The notes beneath the pieces were generated by a model. It saw only the letters and a program-made list of their open reading frames with translations, made no database searches and was not told the origin of the DNA. 64,000 nt of DNA, from the NCBI GenBank assembly GCA_040389065.1, contig JAZKAR010000009.1:124001-188000 (forward strand), written 5' to 3'. This document shows positions 1-9,211 of this stretch, piece by piece. The translations under genes and the position numbers were made by a program. The first letter of the stretch is position 1, and every line of letters starts with the position of its first letter. This DNA is from JAZKAR01 sp040389065 (GTDB lineage: Bacteria; Pseudomonadota; Gammaproteobacteria; Burkholderiales; Casimicrobiaceae).

Positions 1-804
1 GGGTGATGCAAGCCTTAATAACCACCATGGAAACGAACGAATTTTCGGACGTTTGCCAGTGTGCTGAGCAACCACATCGCTGATCGCATGGCTTATCTGC
101 GTACCATCCGAATCCCAATATCCAGCCATATGAAACGTATCAAAAGCTTCTAACTTGCGACGGCGTTCTAGAAGAGCCACCATAGTACGTGCTACATCAG
201 GCAAATAAGCCCATTGATGACCAATATTACGCTGCCCTGGATAGCTTACTGTACTAACAGGTTGCCCAGGCTTGATCAATCCCTGCGTAAACCAGTTGTT
301 ACCCGGTCGTGGCCCAAAGAAATCTCCAGCACGAACAATAAGTACGCGAGCACCATGACGACTGGCTTCAAATAAACGTTGCTCCATCTCTACACGAATA
401 GCTCCCTTACGTGTTGTCGGATGTTGGCATGAAGTTTCTGTTAACACTGGAAACGCATCTGGCCCATAATTATAGATAGTACCTGGTAAAACAATCGTCG
501 CTGATTCAGCAATAGCAGCAGCAATCGTGTTATCAAGCATCGGCAATACTTGTTGTGACCATTGGCGATACCCAGGGGGATTAACAGCATGAACAATGAC
601 TGAACATCCTTTTGCAGCCTCGAGAACATCTTGCCGATTTAAAGCATCTCCATATAGCCAAATTATTCCATCGTTATGATCGCTTTCTCCCTTTCGCCGC
701 GTTAAGGCTTTAACTTCCCATCCAGCTTCACATAACTGCCGGGACACTTCTCCTCCAATACCCCCACTAGCACCTAGAATCAGAACGCTCTTGTTATCAG
801 CCAT
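1..804 (-). CDS. NAD(P)-dependent epimerase/SDR family protein (3' end cut by window edge)
   Basis: The reading frame is open from ATG at 804 to base 1, giving 268 residues and running off the left edge. The N-terminus has the Rossmann dinucleotide-binding pattern (LILGASGGIGGEV, near residues 8-20) and a later D-A-L-N segment typical of extended SDR/NmrA-like epimerases. A 'NYGP' segment near residue 113 recalls the YxxxK-region loop of atypical SDRs, but I see no clear canonical YxxxK. It probably reduces or epimerises a nucleotide-sugar or other small substrate in the cytosol; the substrate cannot be told. It is divergent from the LysR gene with about 100 bases between, the usual layout of a regulator and its target. 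Confidence 0.8.
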   Translation of the reverse strand, partial: MADNKSVLILGASGGIGGEVSRQLCEAGWEVKALTRRKGESDHNDGIIWLYGDALNRQDVLEAAKGCSVIVHAVNPPGYRQWSQQVLPMLDNTIAAAIAESATIVLPGTIYNYGPDAFPVLTETSCQHPTTRKGAIRVEMEQRLFEASRHGARVLIVRAGDFFGPRPGNNWFTQGLIKPGQPVSTVSYPGQRNIGHQWAYLPDVARTMVALLERRRKLEAFDTFHMAGYWDSDGTQISHAISDVVAQHTGKRPKIRSFPWWLLRLASP

Positions 805-903
805 TTCATTTCCCCAAAATGATTAATATTGATAACTCTATTCTAAAACAAGCAGTGCTATACTAAAATTACCTAATTGCGTATAGAGGCTATTCATAAA
901 TTT

Positions 904-1797
904 ATGACATCAAATATTGGATGGGAACTTTACCGTACATTTCTTCATGTTTTGAAGGAAGGCTCATTATCTGCAGCTGCACGTAATCTTGGTACTACTC
1001 AACCTACAGTAGGCCGCCATATTGCTGCTCTAGAAGAAGCTTTAGGCGCTGTACTTTTTACACGATCTCAGGCAGGGCTAACCCCCACTGAAGTAGCTCT
1101 AATCATTAGAAAACATGCAGAAACTATTGAAAATACAGTTGCCTCATTAGAACGAACGGTATCAAGTAATGGCAGTAAAATTTCGGGTGTTGTGCGCATC
1201 ACTGCAAGCGAAGTAGTAGGCATAGAAGTCTTGCCTTCAATCATTACACGTTTACGTAACAACTATCCGGATTTGAGAATAGAACTAGTAGCATCTAATC
1301 GTTTACAAGATTTACTTCACCGTGAAGCTGATATTGCTATACGCATGGTATCGCCCAAACAAGAACAGCTCATAGCACGTCGTATCGGAAATATCGAACT
1401 CGGCTTATATGCTCGCCAAGAATACCTAACACAACATGGAATTCCGCAAACATTACATGACTTAGCAAACTATTCGATCATCGGTTATGACCAAACGAAT
1501 GCTTTCTTACGTAATGCCAGTAAGACCTTACCAGACATTTCTCGTACAAATTTTTCTTTAGCCACTGATAGCGATCTTGCACAACTTGCTTTTATTCGTT
1601 CTGGAGCTGGCATAGGTGTTTGCCAAGTACTTTTAGCCAAACGTGACCATAACCTCTCAAGGGTATTAGCGCATGCTTTTTCCATGCAATTAGACACTTG
1701 GATCACTATGCATGAAGATTTACGCCATATTCCATGCTGTAAAATTGTTTTTGATGCTCTAGCCGAAGGGTTAACAGAGTATCTTGAGAATAATTAG
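904..1797 (+). CDS. LysR-family transcriptional regulator
   Basis: A DNA-binding winged helix-turn-helix lies at the N-terminus (residues about 8-60; key segment AARNLGTTQPTVGRHIAALE). It is followed by a periplasmic-binding-protein-like effector domain, and the total of about 297 residues is normal for LysR regulators. A TTG at 877 would add nine residues. I prefer the ATG at 904 because the HTH begins only a few residues later, although its purine-rich AGAGG is rather far upstream. LysR proteins usually control the divergent gene, here the SDR at 1-804, and often themselves. The effector is unknown. Confidence 0.85.
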   Translation: MTSNIGWELYRTFLHVLKEGSLSAAARNLGTTQPTVGRHIAALEEALGAVLFTRSQAGLTPTEVALIIRKHAETIENTVASLERTVSSNGSKISGVVRITASEVVGIEVLPSIITRLRNNYPDLRIELVASNRLQDLLHREADIAIRMVSPKQEQLIARRIGNIELGLYARQEYLTQHGIPQTLHDLANYSIIGYDQTNAFLRNASKTLPDISRTNFSLATDSDLAQLAFIRSGAGIGVCQVLLAKRDHNLSRVLAHAFSMQLDTWITMHEDLRHIPCCKIVFDALAEGLTEYLENN

Positions 1798-2627
1798 CTA
1801 AAAACAAAACCATTTTCGTACAATAACTTACACCTAAAATTACAAGTGGAGCTCTGCCCTTTACTTTCCACGTACAATGTTAACTATGCCTTCTAATAAA
1901 TTTTGCTATTTCGCAATCTTTAGGCACTTTTTCAATTCGCTACTGCATCCAATATTCTAATTGCACGTTTGACGTGCTCAAACTTAAATGTCTTCTGGAT
2001 AACATAAAAATTATCATTACTTTTAATCACCTTGAACATGCAACTCTGCTTTGCTAGCATCTGACATCGGTTTACATAACAACATCCAAATGGCGTATGG
2101 GTAGCGATTATCAATTCCCTTAACAAAACATTGATATAATTCATTATTTTTACAGAGTAGCATGAACCTACTTACTATATTAGCGAAAATTTTTGAAATT
2201 GTTTAATCGTATTTTTTTGCTCTCCAACCAAATATTTACAGCTAATGTTAGAGTTCAATTTTTGATAAATTCTTTTTCGAGAACCATTTGCGTGGTAATG
2301 GTATTTTATTTGTTGCCAGTAAATCTCGAAGCCAAAGAGACGTGTGTGAAAAAAGCTCTCACCTTTCAATTCCACCCTCCCTTTGCACATAGCTTTTGCC
2401 TATATTAACGTTCACTATCGCTACCAACGGTTATACAAGTAACACCGTTCAATGAAAAACCTAATCAAAAAAAACTAAATTTTTAAAGCTTTTGTGCTAA
2501 AAGTACCGATACATCAAACAAGCACTGGTGGTAAACCATGCGCTCATTCATTTAAGTTTTGATATCCTCATCTTGATGAAAGGTCATAATATTCATTATT
2601 AGATGTAATAAATTTATTTTACGGGCA
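1798..2627. other. AT-rich intergenic stretch without a convincing gene
   Basis: About 830 bases lie between the LysR gene and a small secreted-protein gene. Short open frames occur on both strands (for example 1932-2144 minus, 70 codons, and 2193-2408 plus), but none has a clear ribosome site, domain or signal peptide. The 1932-2144 frame ends in a lysine-rich stretch that could be a decayed or orphan small protein; I cannot support it. I saw no RNA gene or strong inverted repeat here. Confidence 0.4.
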
Positions 2628-3038
2628 ATGAATATGGTGTTCAACATTGAAAAAAAATTTATAATTATTACTCTACTAAGCTACAGCCTAAGTTCATCAG
2701 TTTATGCTATTGCAGCCCCTTGCTGGATTGACCATACAGAAAACTATTTAGATGGAATAAATATTTATTTCGATAAAAACATCCCTCTTTTTGGCTACCT
2801 AAATAAAGGTACTAATGAAAAAGAATCTTTAAGAATAGAAGATGGTAAAATCATCACAAATGCAGTTAACGTGTCAAAAGATGCCGTCATAATACATTCA
2901 AGTGGAAGCGATTATCTTTTTATGAAAGATGGATACACACTATATTTATACACGCATTATGAGCAGTGTTTTTTAGAAGTAAAAAATGAAGATAATGCCA
3001 TCAAAATATACTTCAAAAATAATAATAATTTAAAATAG
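2628..3038 (+). CDS. Small secreted hypothetical protein
   Basis: This is a 136-residue protein with a typical signal peptide: lysines at residues 9-11, a hydrophobic core at about 12-25, and a probable cleavage site after VYA or AIA. The mature part is about 110 residues and has two cysteines (one near the mature N-terminus, one near residue 114) that could form a disulfide in the periplasm. Asn, Lys and Ile are frequent, matching the AT-rich surroundings. I recognise no family. The start could also be the ATG at 2634, and the ribosome site is weak. A small hairpin follows the stop. Confidence 0.55.
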   Translation: MNMVFNIEKKFIIITLLSYSLSSSVYAIAAPCWIDHTENYLDGINIYFDKNIPLFGYLNKGTNEKESLRIEDGKIITNAVNVSKDAVIIHSSGSDYLFMKDGYTLYLYTHYEQCFLEVKNEDNAIKIYFKNNNNLK

Positions 3039-3057
3039 CTTAATAAAATTAAGTAAC

Positions 3058-3077
3058 AAAACAGCCCTTACTGTTTT
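3058..3077. terminator. Small hairpin between convergent genes, possible two-way terminator
   Basis: A perfect 7-bp stem, AAAACAG with CTGTTTT, encloses a 6-base loop. It sits 20 bases after the stop of the secreted-protein gene and 84 bases beyond the stop of the convergent DUF1003 gene. The arms end in short T runs on both strands. The stem is weak. Confidence 0.4.
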
Positions 3078-3160
3078 GCTGGTAGTTTAAGTAACTTTAT
3101 TTGCGCAGCAAACAGTATGCAATAGAAGTAACTAAACGCCCTTTCAAAAATTTCACTTAT

Positions 3161-3667
3161 TTACTTAACAAACTTATTATGAATTTCTTTTGTTAGCGCC
3201 TCAATGCGCTCACTTAGTATTTTGGTAACTTCTGTGAGCTTGGTATTTTGCTCCATTAGCTCTAATAATTGGGCTGATTGTTTGCTCGCAAATAACTCTC
3301 TTTTTTCACTAGCTGCTGCAAGATCTTCTCTATGTAAGGCATCTGCTTCTGCATGTGCTTTATCTCTGTCAGCTTGACGGGTTTGGGCGAGAAGAATGAG
3401 TGGAGCTGAATATGCAGCTTGAAGACTGAATGCTAAATTTAACAAAATGAATGGATATAGATCGAATTTTGCAACACCCACCACATTCAATACTATCCAT
3501 GCTGCAACAACAATGGTTTGAGAAATAAGAAAAATAGGTGTACCAAAAAACCTTGCAAATGCCTCAGCCTTCAAAGAAAACCAATCATCACCGAATACAG
3601 AAAATATATGGGCGAATGGCATGTGAAACCTAAAATGATGTTTACTATTTTCAGGTTTATTATTCAT
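3161..3667 (-). CDS. DUF1003 membrane protein
   Basis: A 168-residue protein matching the DUF1003 family as I know it. The hallmark segments are FDLYPFILLNLAFSLQAAYS (about residues 68-87) and LILLAQTRQADRDK (about 90-103), after a first membrane helix at about 42-64. The tail from about residue 100 to the end is charged and looks like a coiled coil (AHAEADALHREDLAAASEKRE). The function of the family is unknown; members are inner-membrane proteins with two helices and a cytosolic tail. It stands alone, convergent with the secreted-protein gene and divergent from the sensor kinase. Confidence 0.85.
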   Translation of the reverse strand: MNNKPENSKHHFRFHMPFAHIFSVFGDDWFSLKAEAFARFFGTPIFLISQTIVVAAWIVLNVVGVAKFDLYPFILLNLAFSLQAAYSAPLILLAQTRQADRDKAHAEADALHREDLAAASEKRELFASKQSAQLLELMEQNTKLTEVTKILSERIEALTKEIHNKFVK

Positions 3668-4141
3668 AACTATTCCTTTAGGAAGGTCGATAACTATAAA
3701 GCTCTTGATGTACTTATATAAAATTTGATCGACAACTATTTATTAAATGAATTGAAATTTAAATCAATATTGCTATCTATTACCCTAGATCTTGGCAATA
3801 AAATTACAAAAAAAAGCTTTGTATTGTTAGCACAGTAATATGATATCTTTCTTCTTGAAGGATCAATGGCAAAACTTTATGGTTTATATTGCTACTCATT
3901 TCAAAAGTATAAATATTTGATTGTGATTAGCACTATTAACTGTTGAATCGTAATACTTCTCGCTTACCCTCTTAACCTATATCTTCCCGACTTATAATCC
4001 TTGGTAAAGTTGCCTTCCCCCTTAAAAAAACATTTATTTCAAATAAATTCAATCAGCAGCCTTTTCTAATATAATGATTTAGCGCGCTACTAAAAATGGT
4101 CTTACTTTTCATCATTCCCTTCAAAAAATGAAAGATTTTCC
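3668..4141. other. AT-rich divergent intergenic region
   Basis: About 470 bases lie between the divergent DUF1003 and sensor-kinase genes. The region should contain both promoters. I could not pick out convincing -35/-10 pairs or operators, and I see no gene or strong repeat. Confidence 0.4.
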
Positions 4142-5278
4142 ATGCAGTTATCACAATTTCTACGCGAAAATATGAAAATTATCACGGTAGAATGGGTAAA
4201 GTTTGCACAAACGCTTACGCCAGCAGCAGATAACATGAGTTCATTACAATTGAAGGATCACATTGAAGAACTACTTTCTTTTATAGCTACAGATATTGAA
4301 TCACCTCAATCATCTGCACAACAGATTAAGAAATCTCATGGAAAAAACCACACTATCGATAATTATCAAGAGAGTGCCGCTGAAACACATGGTAATTTAA
4401 GACATGAAACAGGTTTCGATATTGTTCAAATGGTTTCTGAATATCGTGCATTACGCAGTAGCATAATTAAATTATGGACAGAAGCTAAAAGCAGTTTGAC
4501 TAACAAAGATGTATTGGATTTAACTCGGTTTAATGAAGCTGTAGATCAAGCACTTGCCGAATCTATTGTAAGTTTTATGAAGCAACTTGATTACTCTAAA
4601 GATTTGTTTTTGGGCGTATTAGGCCATGATATTAGAAGCCCGCTAGGAGCCATTAAGATGGCTGCTCACCTTTTGCCTAAAGTGGGAACAATGAATGTGA
4701 AACAGGAAGAGCTTACTTCACAAATTGAATCAAGCAGCTTACGTATCAGCACCATCGTTACCGACTTACTTGATCTTACGCATGCGCGCATAGGAATGGG
4801 GCTTCCTATTATTAAACAGCCGATGGATATGAGTGTATTGGCTGAACAAGTCGTAAACGAAATGCGCACGCAGTTTCCAGAACGTACTTTTATATTAGAG
4901 ACCCCAGATATAGTTATGGGCGAATGGGATATCACAAGGTTAGGGCAAGTCTTCTCTAACTTAATCGGCAATGCTGTTCAATATGGGTCATTAAATACAG
5001 CTATTAAAGTAACAATAAAAAATGAAGCTCAGAAAGTTACGCTATTATTTCATAATAATGGGGTTCCTATTCCCCTCAATAAAATCCCTACTTTATTTAA
5101 CCCTTTTACCCGAGGCGAACTCGAGCATCATGAAGTAAGAACATTAAATCTTGGCTTAGGGTTATTTATAACTAGAGAAATTATTCTTTCGCATAACGGT
5201 ACAATTCATGTAATTTCAAAAGAAAAGGAAGGTACAACATTTTTCATTACGCTTCCAAAGCAATCGCAACCGTTATAG
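4142..5278 (+). CDS. Orphan sensor histidine kinase with RsbRD-type N-terminal domain
   Basis: A 378-residue cytosolic kinase without membrane helices. Residues about 1-145 resemble the RsbRD_N-type helical sensory domain. A HisKA dimerisation domain follows with the phosphoacceptor His near residue 162 in the motif LGHDIRSPLG. The HATPase domain has an N-box (NLIGNAVQYG, about residue 276) and a G-box (NLGLGLFITREI, about 339). No response regulator lies beside it, so its partner is elsewhere. Similar soluble kinases are often found with stress or light-signalling regulators in Proteobacteria; the input here is unknown. The gene is flanked on both sides by long non-coding DNA. Confidence 0.85.
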   Translation: MQLSQFLRENMKIITVEWVKFAQTLTPAADNMSSLQLKDHIEELLSFIATDIESPQSSAQQIKKSHGKNHTIDNYQESAAETHGNLRHETGFDIVQMVSEYRALRSSIIKLWTEAKSSLTNKDVLDLTRFNEAVDQALAESIVSFMKQLDYSKDLFLGVLGHDIRSPLGAIKMAAHLLPKVGTMNVKQEELTSQIESSSLRISTIVTDLLDLTHARIGMGLPIIKQPMDMSVLAEQVVNEMRTQFPERTFILETPDIVMGEWDITRLGQVFSNLIGNAVQYGSLNTAIKVTIKNEAQKVTLLFHNNGVPIPLNKIPTLFNPFTRGELEHHEVRTLNLGLGLFITREIILSHNGTIHVISKEKEGTTFFITLPKQSQPL

Positions 5279-5907
5279 GTAAAAATTAAAAAGCACAATA
5301 AAAAATTTTTCTTTTGCAATGACTAACATTATGCAACATAACCAACATGGGAATGCTTGACTAAAAAACATCAACAGATGGTCAACTCCCTATTTTTTGT
5401 ACATAGCCGAGAAACAAAACCAGATAAATTTAACAGGTTTTTATTTTATATGGCTATTATAAGCATTCGTATTTTAACTCTACATTTTTTACGCCCTACA
5501 TAGTTTTCAAATGCTATATTGAAAAGAAACTACGCAAGAATAGTTATTCGATAAATAATTTTTCAGCAGAATTAATCGCATTAATAAGTATGGCGAACAA
5601 AACAATAAAATACTGTATTTATTACCAAAAACAACCCTCACACAACAGCCACATAATATAAAAAAAACATCCAGTTCAATATACTACTGCTTGCTAACAA
5701 AACCATAAAAACAAAGAATTTTAATTGCCAATATTAGTAGTTTAAAAAGCCACCTTAATATTATTTTTCAGATGAATTTTCAACGATTATTATTACATCC
5801 TGATATACTAAAATGGCCTATAAGGTGCAATATAAAATAACCTTGATTTAGTATAACTGTCTGAGCAGTACTAATCCCATATTCCAATTCTTATTTAGGA
5901 GAAGAAC
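5279..5907. other. Very AT-rich intergenic stretch
   Basis: 629 bases without a credible reading frame. The last 80 bases should hold the promoter of the SYLF lipoprotein gene, whose ribosome site (TAGGAGAAGAAC just before ATG 5908) is strong. I see no RNA gene, and no repeat shared with the rest of the window. Confidence 0.4.
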
Positions 5908-6501
5908 ATGCAAAAACATTCTTCAGTATTGCGCATTAGTAGCCTCGCGATAGCCTTAGTTACACTGTTTAGCTTTGGTCTTTCTGGTTGTACTACTACC
6001 CTCCCTAATCAAAACAGTAGCCCTCGTGTAGATCGCAATAAAATTGCTAGTGATGCTGATTCGGCTTTATCCAAACTTTATGAAAACGCACCTAGTGCAC
6101 GCCAACTTGTTCGCCGCGCCAAAGGTGTTCTAGTATTCCCTTCTGTGCTGCAAGCTGGTTTTGTTGTGGGTGGTGAGTACGGAAAAGGTGTACTGCGCGT
6201 AGGCGATGTCAACGAAGAATATCTACAACTTGTTGCAGGTTCAGTCGGTTGGCAATGGGGTGCACAGTCTAAAGCTGTCATCATGCTTTTTATGACACAA
6301 GAAGCACTTGATAAGTTCCGCAATAGCAATGGTTGGGAAGTAGGCGCAAATGCTACCGTAGCGGTAGCTACAGTCGGCGCGAATGGAGATATTGATACGC
6401 ATACAATACAGCAACCTATTATCGGTTTTGTAACAACAAATGCTGGACTAATGGCGGGAATATCACTTCAAGGTGCAAAAATAAGCAAAATTAATCATTA
6501 A
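5908..6501 (+). CDS. SYLF (YSC84-like) domain lipoprotein
   Basis: A 197-residue exported protein. The signal peptide ends in a lipobox (LSGC, Cys at about residue 28), so it is probably lipid-anchored in the periplasm. The mature part is a SYLF/YSC84 domain: the 'RRAKGVLVFPSVLQAGFVVGGEYGKG' region begins near residue 68, and a second conserved glycine-rich half follows. It resembles the BPSL1445-type lipoproteins annotated in Burkholderia. SYLF domains bind phosphoinositides in eukaryotes; the bacterial role is not established. The gene is monocistronic, with a strong AGGAG ribosome site and a hairpin terminator 16 bases after the stop. Confidence 0.85.
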   Translation: MQKHSSVLRISSLAIALVTLFSFGLSGCTTTLPNQNSSPRVDRNKIASDADSALSKLYENAPSARQLVRRAKGVLVFPSVLQAGFVVGGEYGKGVLRVGDVNEEYLQLVAGSVGWQWGAQSKAVIMLFMTQEALDKFRNSNGWEVGANATVAVATVGANGDIDTHTIQQPIIGFVTTNAGLMAGISLQGAKISKINH

Positions 6502-6516
6502 TATTGGTATAGCATA

Positions 6517-6554
6517 AGAGGAAGGGATGCTATTTAATGAAGCCCCTTCCTTCT
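6517..6554 (+). terminator. Rho-independent-type hairpin after the SYLF gene
   Basis: AGAGGAAGGG pairs with CCCTTCCTTCT (one bulge) around an 18-base loop, just after the SYLF stop. The T run is short. A second perfect AT palindrome (10-bp arms AATATTAATT/AATTAATATT at 6562-6585) follows directly. Confidence 0.6.
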
Positions 6555-6671
6555 ATTGCAGAATATTAATTGATTAATTAATATTATCCCAAAATCACAT
6601 ATAACCCCATCCAGGCCAGGTTGCGCGCAAATTTTTTTATAATAATCTACCGCAACTTCAATTATTTTATA

Positions 6672-6920
6672 TTAATGTGCAGGAGCAGCAGAAGGTGCAG
6701 TATTAGAAGCCGCCTTTTGTTTTTCTGCCTCTTTTTTGTTGGCATTGTGACGCCCTACTGCGCAACCTGCTGCTGCACCTAGTACAGCATGCTTACCAGC
6801 AACATGCCCTGCTAATCCGCCAACTGCAGCACCTTTCAAGCATCCTTTGGCATTAGCTAGGCTAGCCATACTTAAAGAACTAACGATGCATAATATTGTT
6901 ACAATTTTTATTGATTTCAT
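6672..6920 (-). CDS. Small exported glycine-zipper protein
   Basis: An 82-residue protein with a cleavable signal peptide (about residues 1-24, ending LANA). A glycine-zipper-like segment follows (residues about 28-56, small residues spaced in GxxxG fashion: KGAAVGGLAGHVAGKHAVLGAA in part). The tail is Lys/Ala-rich and Pro-containing. Such proteins insert in or lie against the outer membrane; no specific role can be assigned. The ribosome site GGAAAC just before the ATG is moderate. It stands alone between the SYLF and chorismate-mutase genes. Confidence 0.7.
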   Translation of the reverse strand: MKSIKIVTILCIVSSLSMASLANAKGCLKGAAVGGLAGHVAGKHAVLGAAAGCAVGRHNANKKEAEKQKAASNTAPSAAPAH

Positions 6921-7096
6921 GACGTTTCCTGTTACAAAATAATCTTTAAATAACCATTCTTATAAACGATTTATTATTTGATAAAGATTACATAAAAAAT
7001 TTTACTGCACAATTAACGCTTATATATTTTGTGCAATCGCAGATCTGGCTCGGAAGTATTCTGTAACAACGTTATGATAAGAATAAACAAGCAATT

Positions 7097-7690
7097 TTAA
7101 GAAGATGGCTCGCAAACGTTAACAAGCGCGCGCTCTAAAGCAATTCGATGCAATGCATCCAGAGAGTGCTGCGTAGCATAAAGCTCTGTAGCCTCAGCTA
7201 ACACCTTTGCGCAGTTCTGCTGATGGCGCGCCGGTGAGCTTAACTCAAGCTGTTGTAAAAGAATAGTTTGAAGCTGGTCTAGCTTGGTACGGATATTGCG
7301 TTTGAGATCCGATGCTGGCGCAACAGGAAGGTTACCGAAACGATGCCAGTTAGCGAATAGCACGTACTGAACAAGCTTGTTGGCTTCTATTTGATCTGAA
7401 AAGAAACGCGAAACGTAATCAGAGCTTAGGTGATAGCTTGCTGCTTGTTGTACGGTGTGGGAAAGTACCTGTTGTTCCCGTTGAGGATCAGCAATCGATT
7501 GGGCATTATTCCATTTGTAAAGAGCAACCTGGTCAGCAAAAGTAAGGCGTTGGGCAACACTGCTAATGAGTAGGGTAAAAGGGGTTGTTAAAGGCGTGTC
7601 GAGACTGACCACTTTGTTAGAAGCAAACATTAGACTTAAAAAGCTTAAGCAGAGGAATTTCCAGCTTTTAAAAAATCTTGTTGTAATCAT
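7097..7690 (-). CDS. aroQ: Periplasmic (secreted) chorismate mutase, AroQ gamma class
   Basis: A 197-residue all-helical chorismate mutase with an N-terminal export signal (about residues 1-30), which marks the gamma (*AroQ) class. Family hallmarks are visible: SVAQRLTFADQVALYKW (about 44-60), DPQREQQVL (about 68-76) and FFSDQIEANKLVQYVLFANW (about 96-115). These supply the catalytic Arg, Lys and Glu residues known for the class. It converts chorismate to prephenate outside the cytosol. No aromatic-pathway neighbours are present. In other bacteria secreted forms are linked to host interaction, but the role here is unknown. Confidence 0.88.
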   Translation of the reverse strand: MITTRFFKSWKFLCLSFLSLMFASNKVVSLDTPLTTPFTLLISSVAQRLTFADQVALYKWNNAQSIADPQREQQVLSHTVQQAASYHLSSDYVSRFFSDQIEANKLVQYVLFANWHRFGNLPVAPASDLKRNIRTKLDQLQTILLQQLELSSPARHQQNCAKVLAEATELYATQHSLDALHRIALERALVNVCEPSS

Positions 7691-7812
7691 GGTGTTTTTC
7701 TTTAGAATATATAAGATTTTTTGCCATATAAAACAATATACTACTCATAACATTGGATATTTTTAGCTTTGCAAAGCAACGAGCAAAACCAGAGAGCAAC
7801 CAGTTAGATTTT

Positions 7813-8106
7813 TTACTCAACTGCCTCGACAATGCGCAAGTCTCTCTCATTGGCGTTGCCCAGTACTTTTAGAGCTTCTTGATATGCAAGGCTATCGTAC
7901 GCGGCCATTGCTTGTTCAACGCTGTCGAACTCAAGAACAACCGTTCGCTCAGATACTCCTCCGTCATATACTTGTACGGGCACTCCACGAACGAGCATGC
8001 GCCCTCCAAATTTTTGGAGAGCAGGGCCAGCCAATTTTCCATATGCTGCTAGCGACTCAGGATCAGTAACCGAACGGTAAGCGCATATCCAATAAGCTTT
8101 TGCCAT
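7813..8106 (-). CDS. DUF1330 family protein
   Basis: A 97-residue protein of the DUF1330 dimeric alpha-beta barrel family. Typical segments are AYWICAYRSVTDPESLAAYG at the start, GGRMLVRGVPVQVYDGG in the middle and RTVVLEFDSVEQAMAAYDS near residue 65. I place the start at the ATG at 8106 (MAKAYW) because GAGGA lies just upstream and family members begin there; the longer frame upstream is not supported. It is a cytosolic protein of unknown function. Confidence 0.85.
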   Translation of the reverse strand: MAKAYWICAYRSVTDPESLAAYGKLAGPALQKFGGRMLVRGVPVQVYDGGVSERTVVLEFDSVEQAMAAYDSLAYQEALKVLGNANERDLRIVEAVE

Positions 8107-8352
8107 GATTAAATTCCTCACAGTAATTAGAGATTGACTACCATTTTTGCTACTTACGCAGCAACACCAAAGACGACTAACGAATAAAAAGGAATTTCCC
8201 ATTCCGACATAGGTTATTTCATAAAACAATAATGACACTATAGCAGTGTTAAACGCGTATCAACATCCTGGAAGGCAATCATGAAATAAAATTATCATTA
8301 TTGGCATTGATTTGGCTAAAAATGTTTTATCTAGGCATACCAATGCGTTTCT

Positions 8353-8895
8353 CTATCGACACCTCGCATACATGAAACAAGGACGAGGTTCAGCACTGAT
8401 ATTTGGATGCACTGTATACCGCTCAAGCCGTCCTTCTTTTAAGAATCCAGCCTTTTCAAGTGCACGTATCGACGCTTTGTTCTCAACATCGCAAGTTGCC
8501 TGAACGCGAAATATATCAGGCTGCGCCAAACATTCTTCTGCTACTGCGATTAAAGCCTCTGGTACAAGGCCCTGCCCCCAGTAAGCTGGAGCCAACACAT
8601 AGCCTATATCAACTTTGTTCGTCTGCGGTCTCACTTCGATCATTCCAATGGGTTTCGTTTCAGCACCATGGAGAGCGAGAACAAATGGGTACCGAGCTTT
8701 TGTGTGCCAAGCTTCTATACATGCAACAATAAATGCTTCGGTTTCTACCAATTTAGTATGAGGGCGCCAGACCATGTATTGGGCAACTTCCGCACTATGC
8801 GTATAGGCAGAAAATATTTGTGCTGCATCAGTTATTTGTGGCTCACGAAGCACCAGACGTTTTGTACAGATTTGTTGAGGTAGCGCTACTGTCAT
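8353..8895 (-). CDS. GNAT acetyltransferase, RimJ/RimL type
   Basis: A 180-residue single-domain GNAT enzyme (Acetyltransf_3 type). It opens with the common TKRLVLREPQITDAAQIF pattern (residues about 11-28) and has the acetyl-CoA-binding V/I-G-Y-V-L-x-P-x-Y-W-G-Q-G-L-V-P-E-A segment near residues 116-135, followed by 'NKASIRALEKAGF' near 154. Relatives acetylate N-termini of ribosomal proteins, antibiotics or small molecules; the substrate is not deducible. It is transcribed alone, with GAGG about 11 bases before the ATG. Confidence 0.85.
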   Translation of the reverse strand: MTVALPQQICTKRLVLREPQITDAAQIFSAYTHSAEVAQYMVWRPHTKLVETEAFIVACIEAWHTKARYPFVLALHGAETKPIGMIEVRPQTNKVDIGYVLAPAYWGQGLVPEALIAVAEECLAQPDIFRVQATCDVENKASIRALEKAGFLKEGRLERYTVHPNISAEPRPCFMYARCR

Positions 8896-8990
8896 GATTT
8901 TTAAGCCTCGTGAGAATGTAGAAAGTATCTACTACTGTAACGCGTTGCTATGATTCTTTAAAGTAAGGAATTATTGGCGTTACGCACATG

Positions 8991-9090
8991 AGGTCAAGTA
9001 TTCCATTCCACATCTTTTTCAAACTTTTTTACTGCTCAGCTCGCTGTCATACCCATAACACCAAATTTGCATAATGCAAGACCTGATTCT
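8991..9090. repeat. Decayed short relative of the RAYT element (copy 1)
   Basis: The sequence AGGTCAAGTATTCCATTCCAC, an A/T tract, then 'ACTGCTCAGCTCGCTGTCATAC' (8991-9052) aligns with the left end and transposase 3' end of the RAYT unit at 9873-9940, with substitutions. It closes with 'GCAAGACCTGA' (about 9075-9087), resembling the inverted right end GGGAGACCTGACCCT at 10800-10814. It therefore looks like an internally deleted, non-coding derivative about 100 bp long. Confidence 0.65.
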
Positions 9091-9211
9091 TAGCATGCTC
9101 AACACCACTTAATCTTTATCTCTTTAAAATGAAGAACTTGCCACAAAATCCATATCTATCATAATGATAAAATCTTAAACTTTTATTGTTTTTCAAATAA
9201 GAGAGCGTTTT

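Noticed and set aside
1932..2144. 70-codon minus-strand frame in the long gap after the LysR gene
   Set aside because: No ribosome site, signal or domain; length is within chance for AT-rich DNA.
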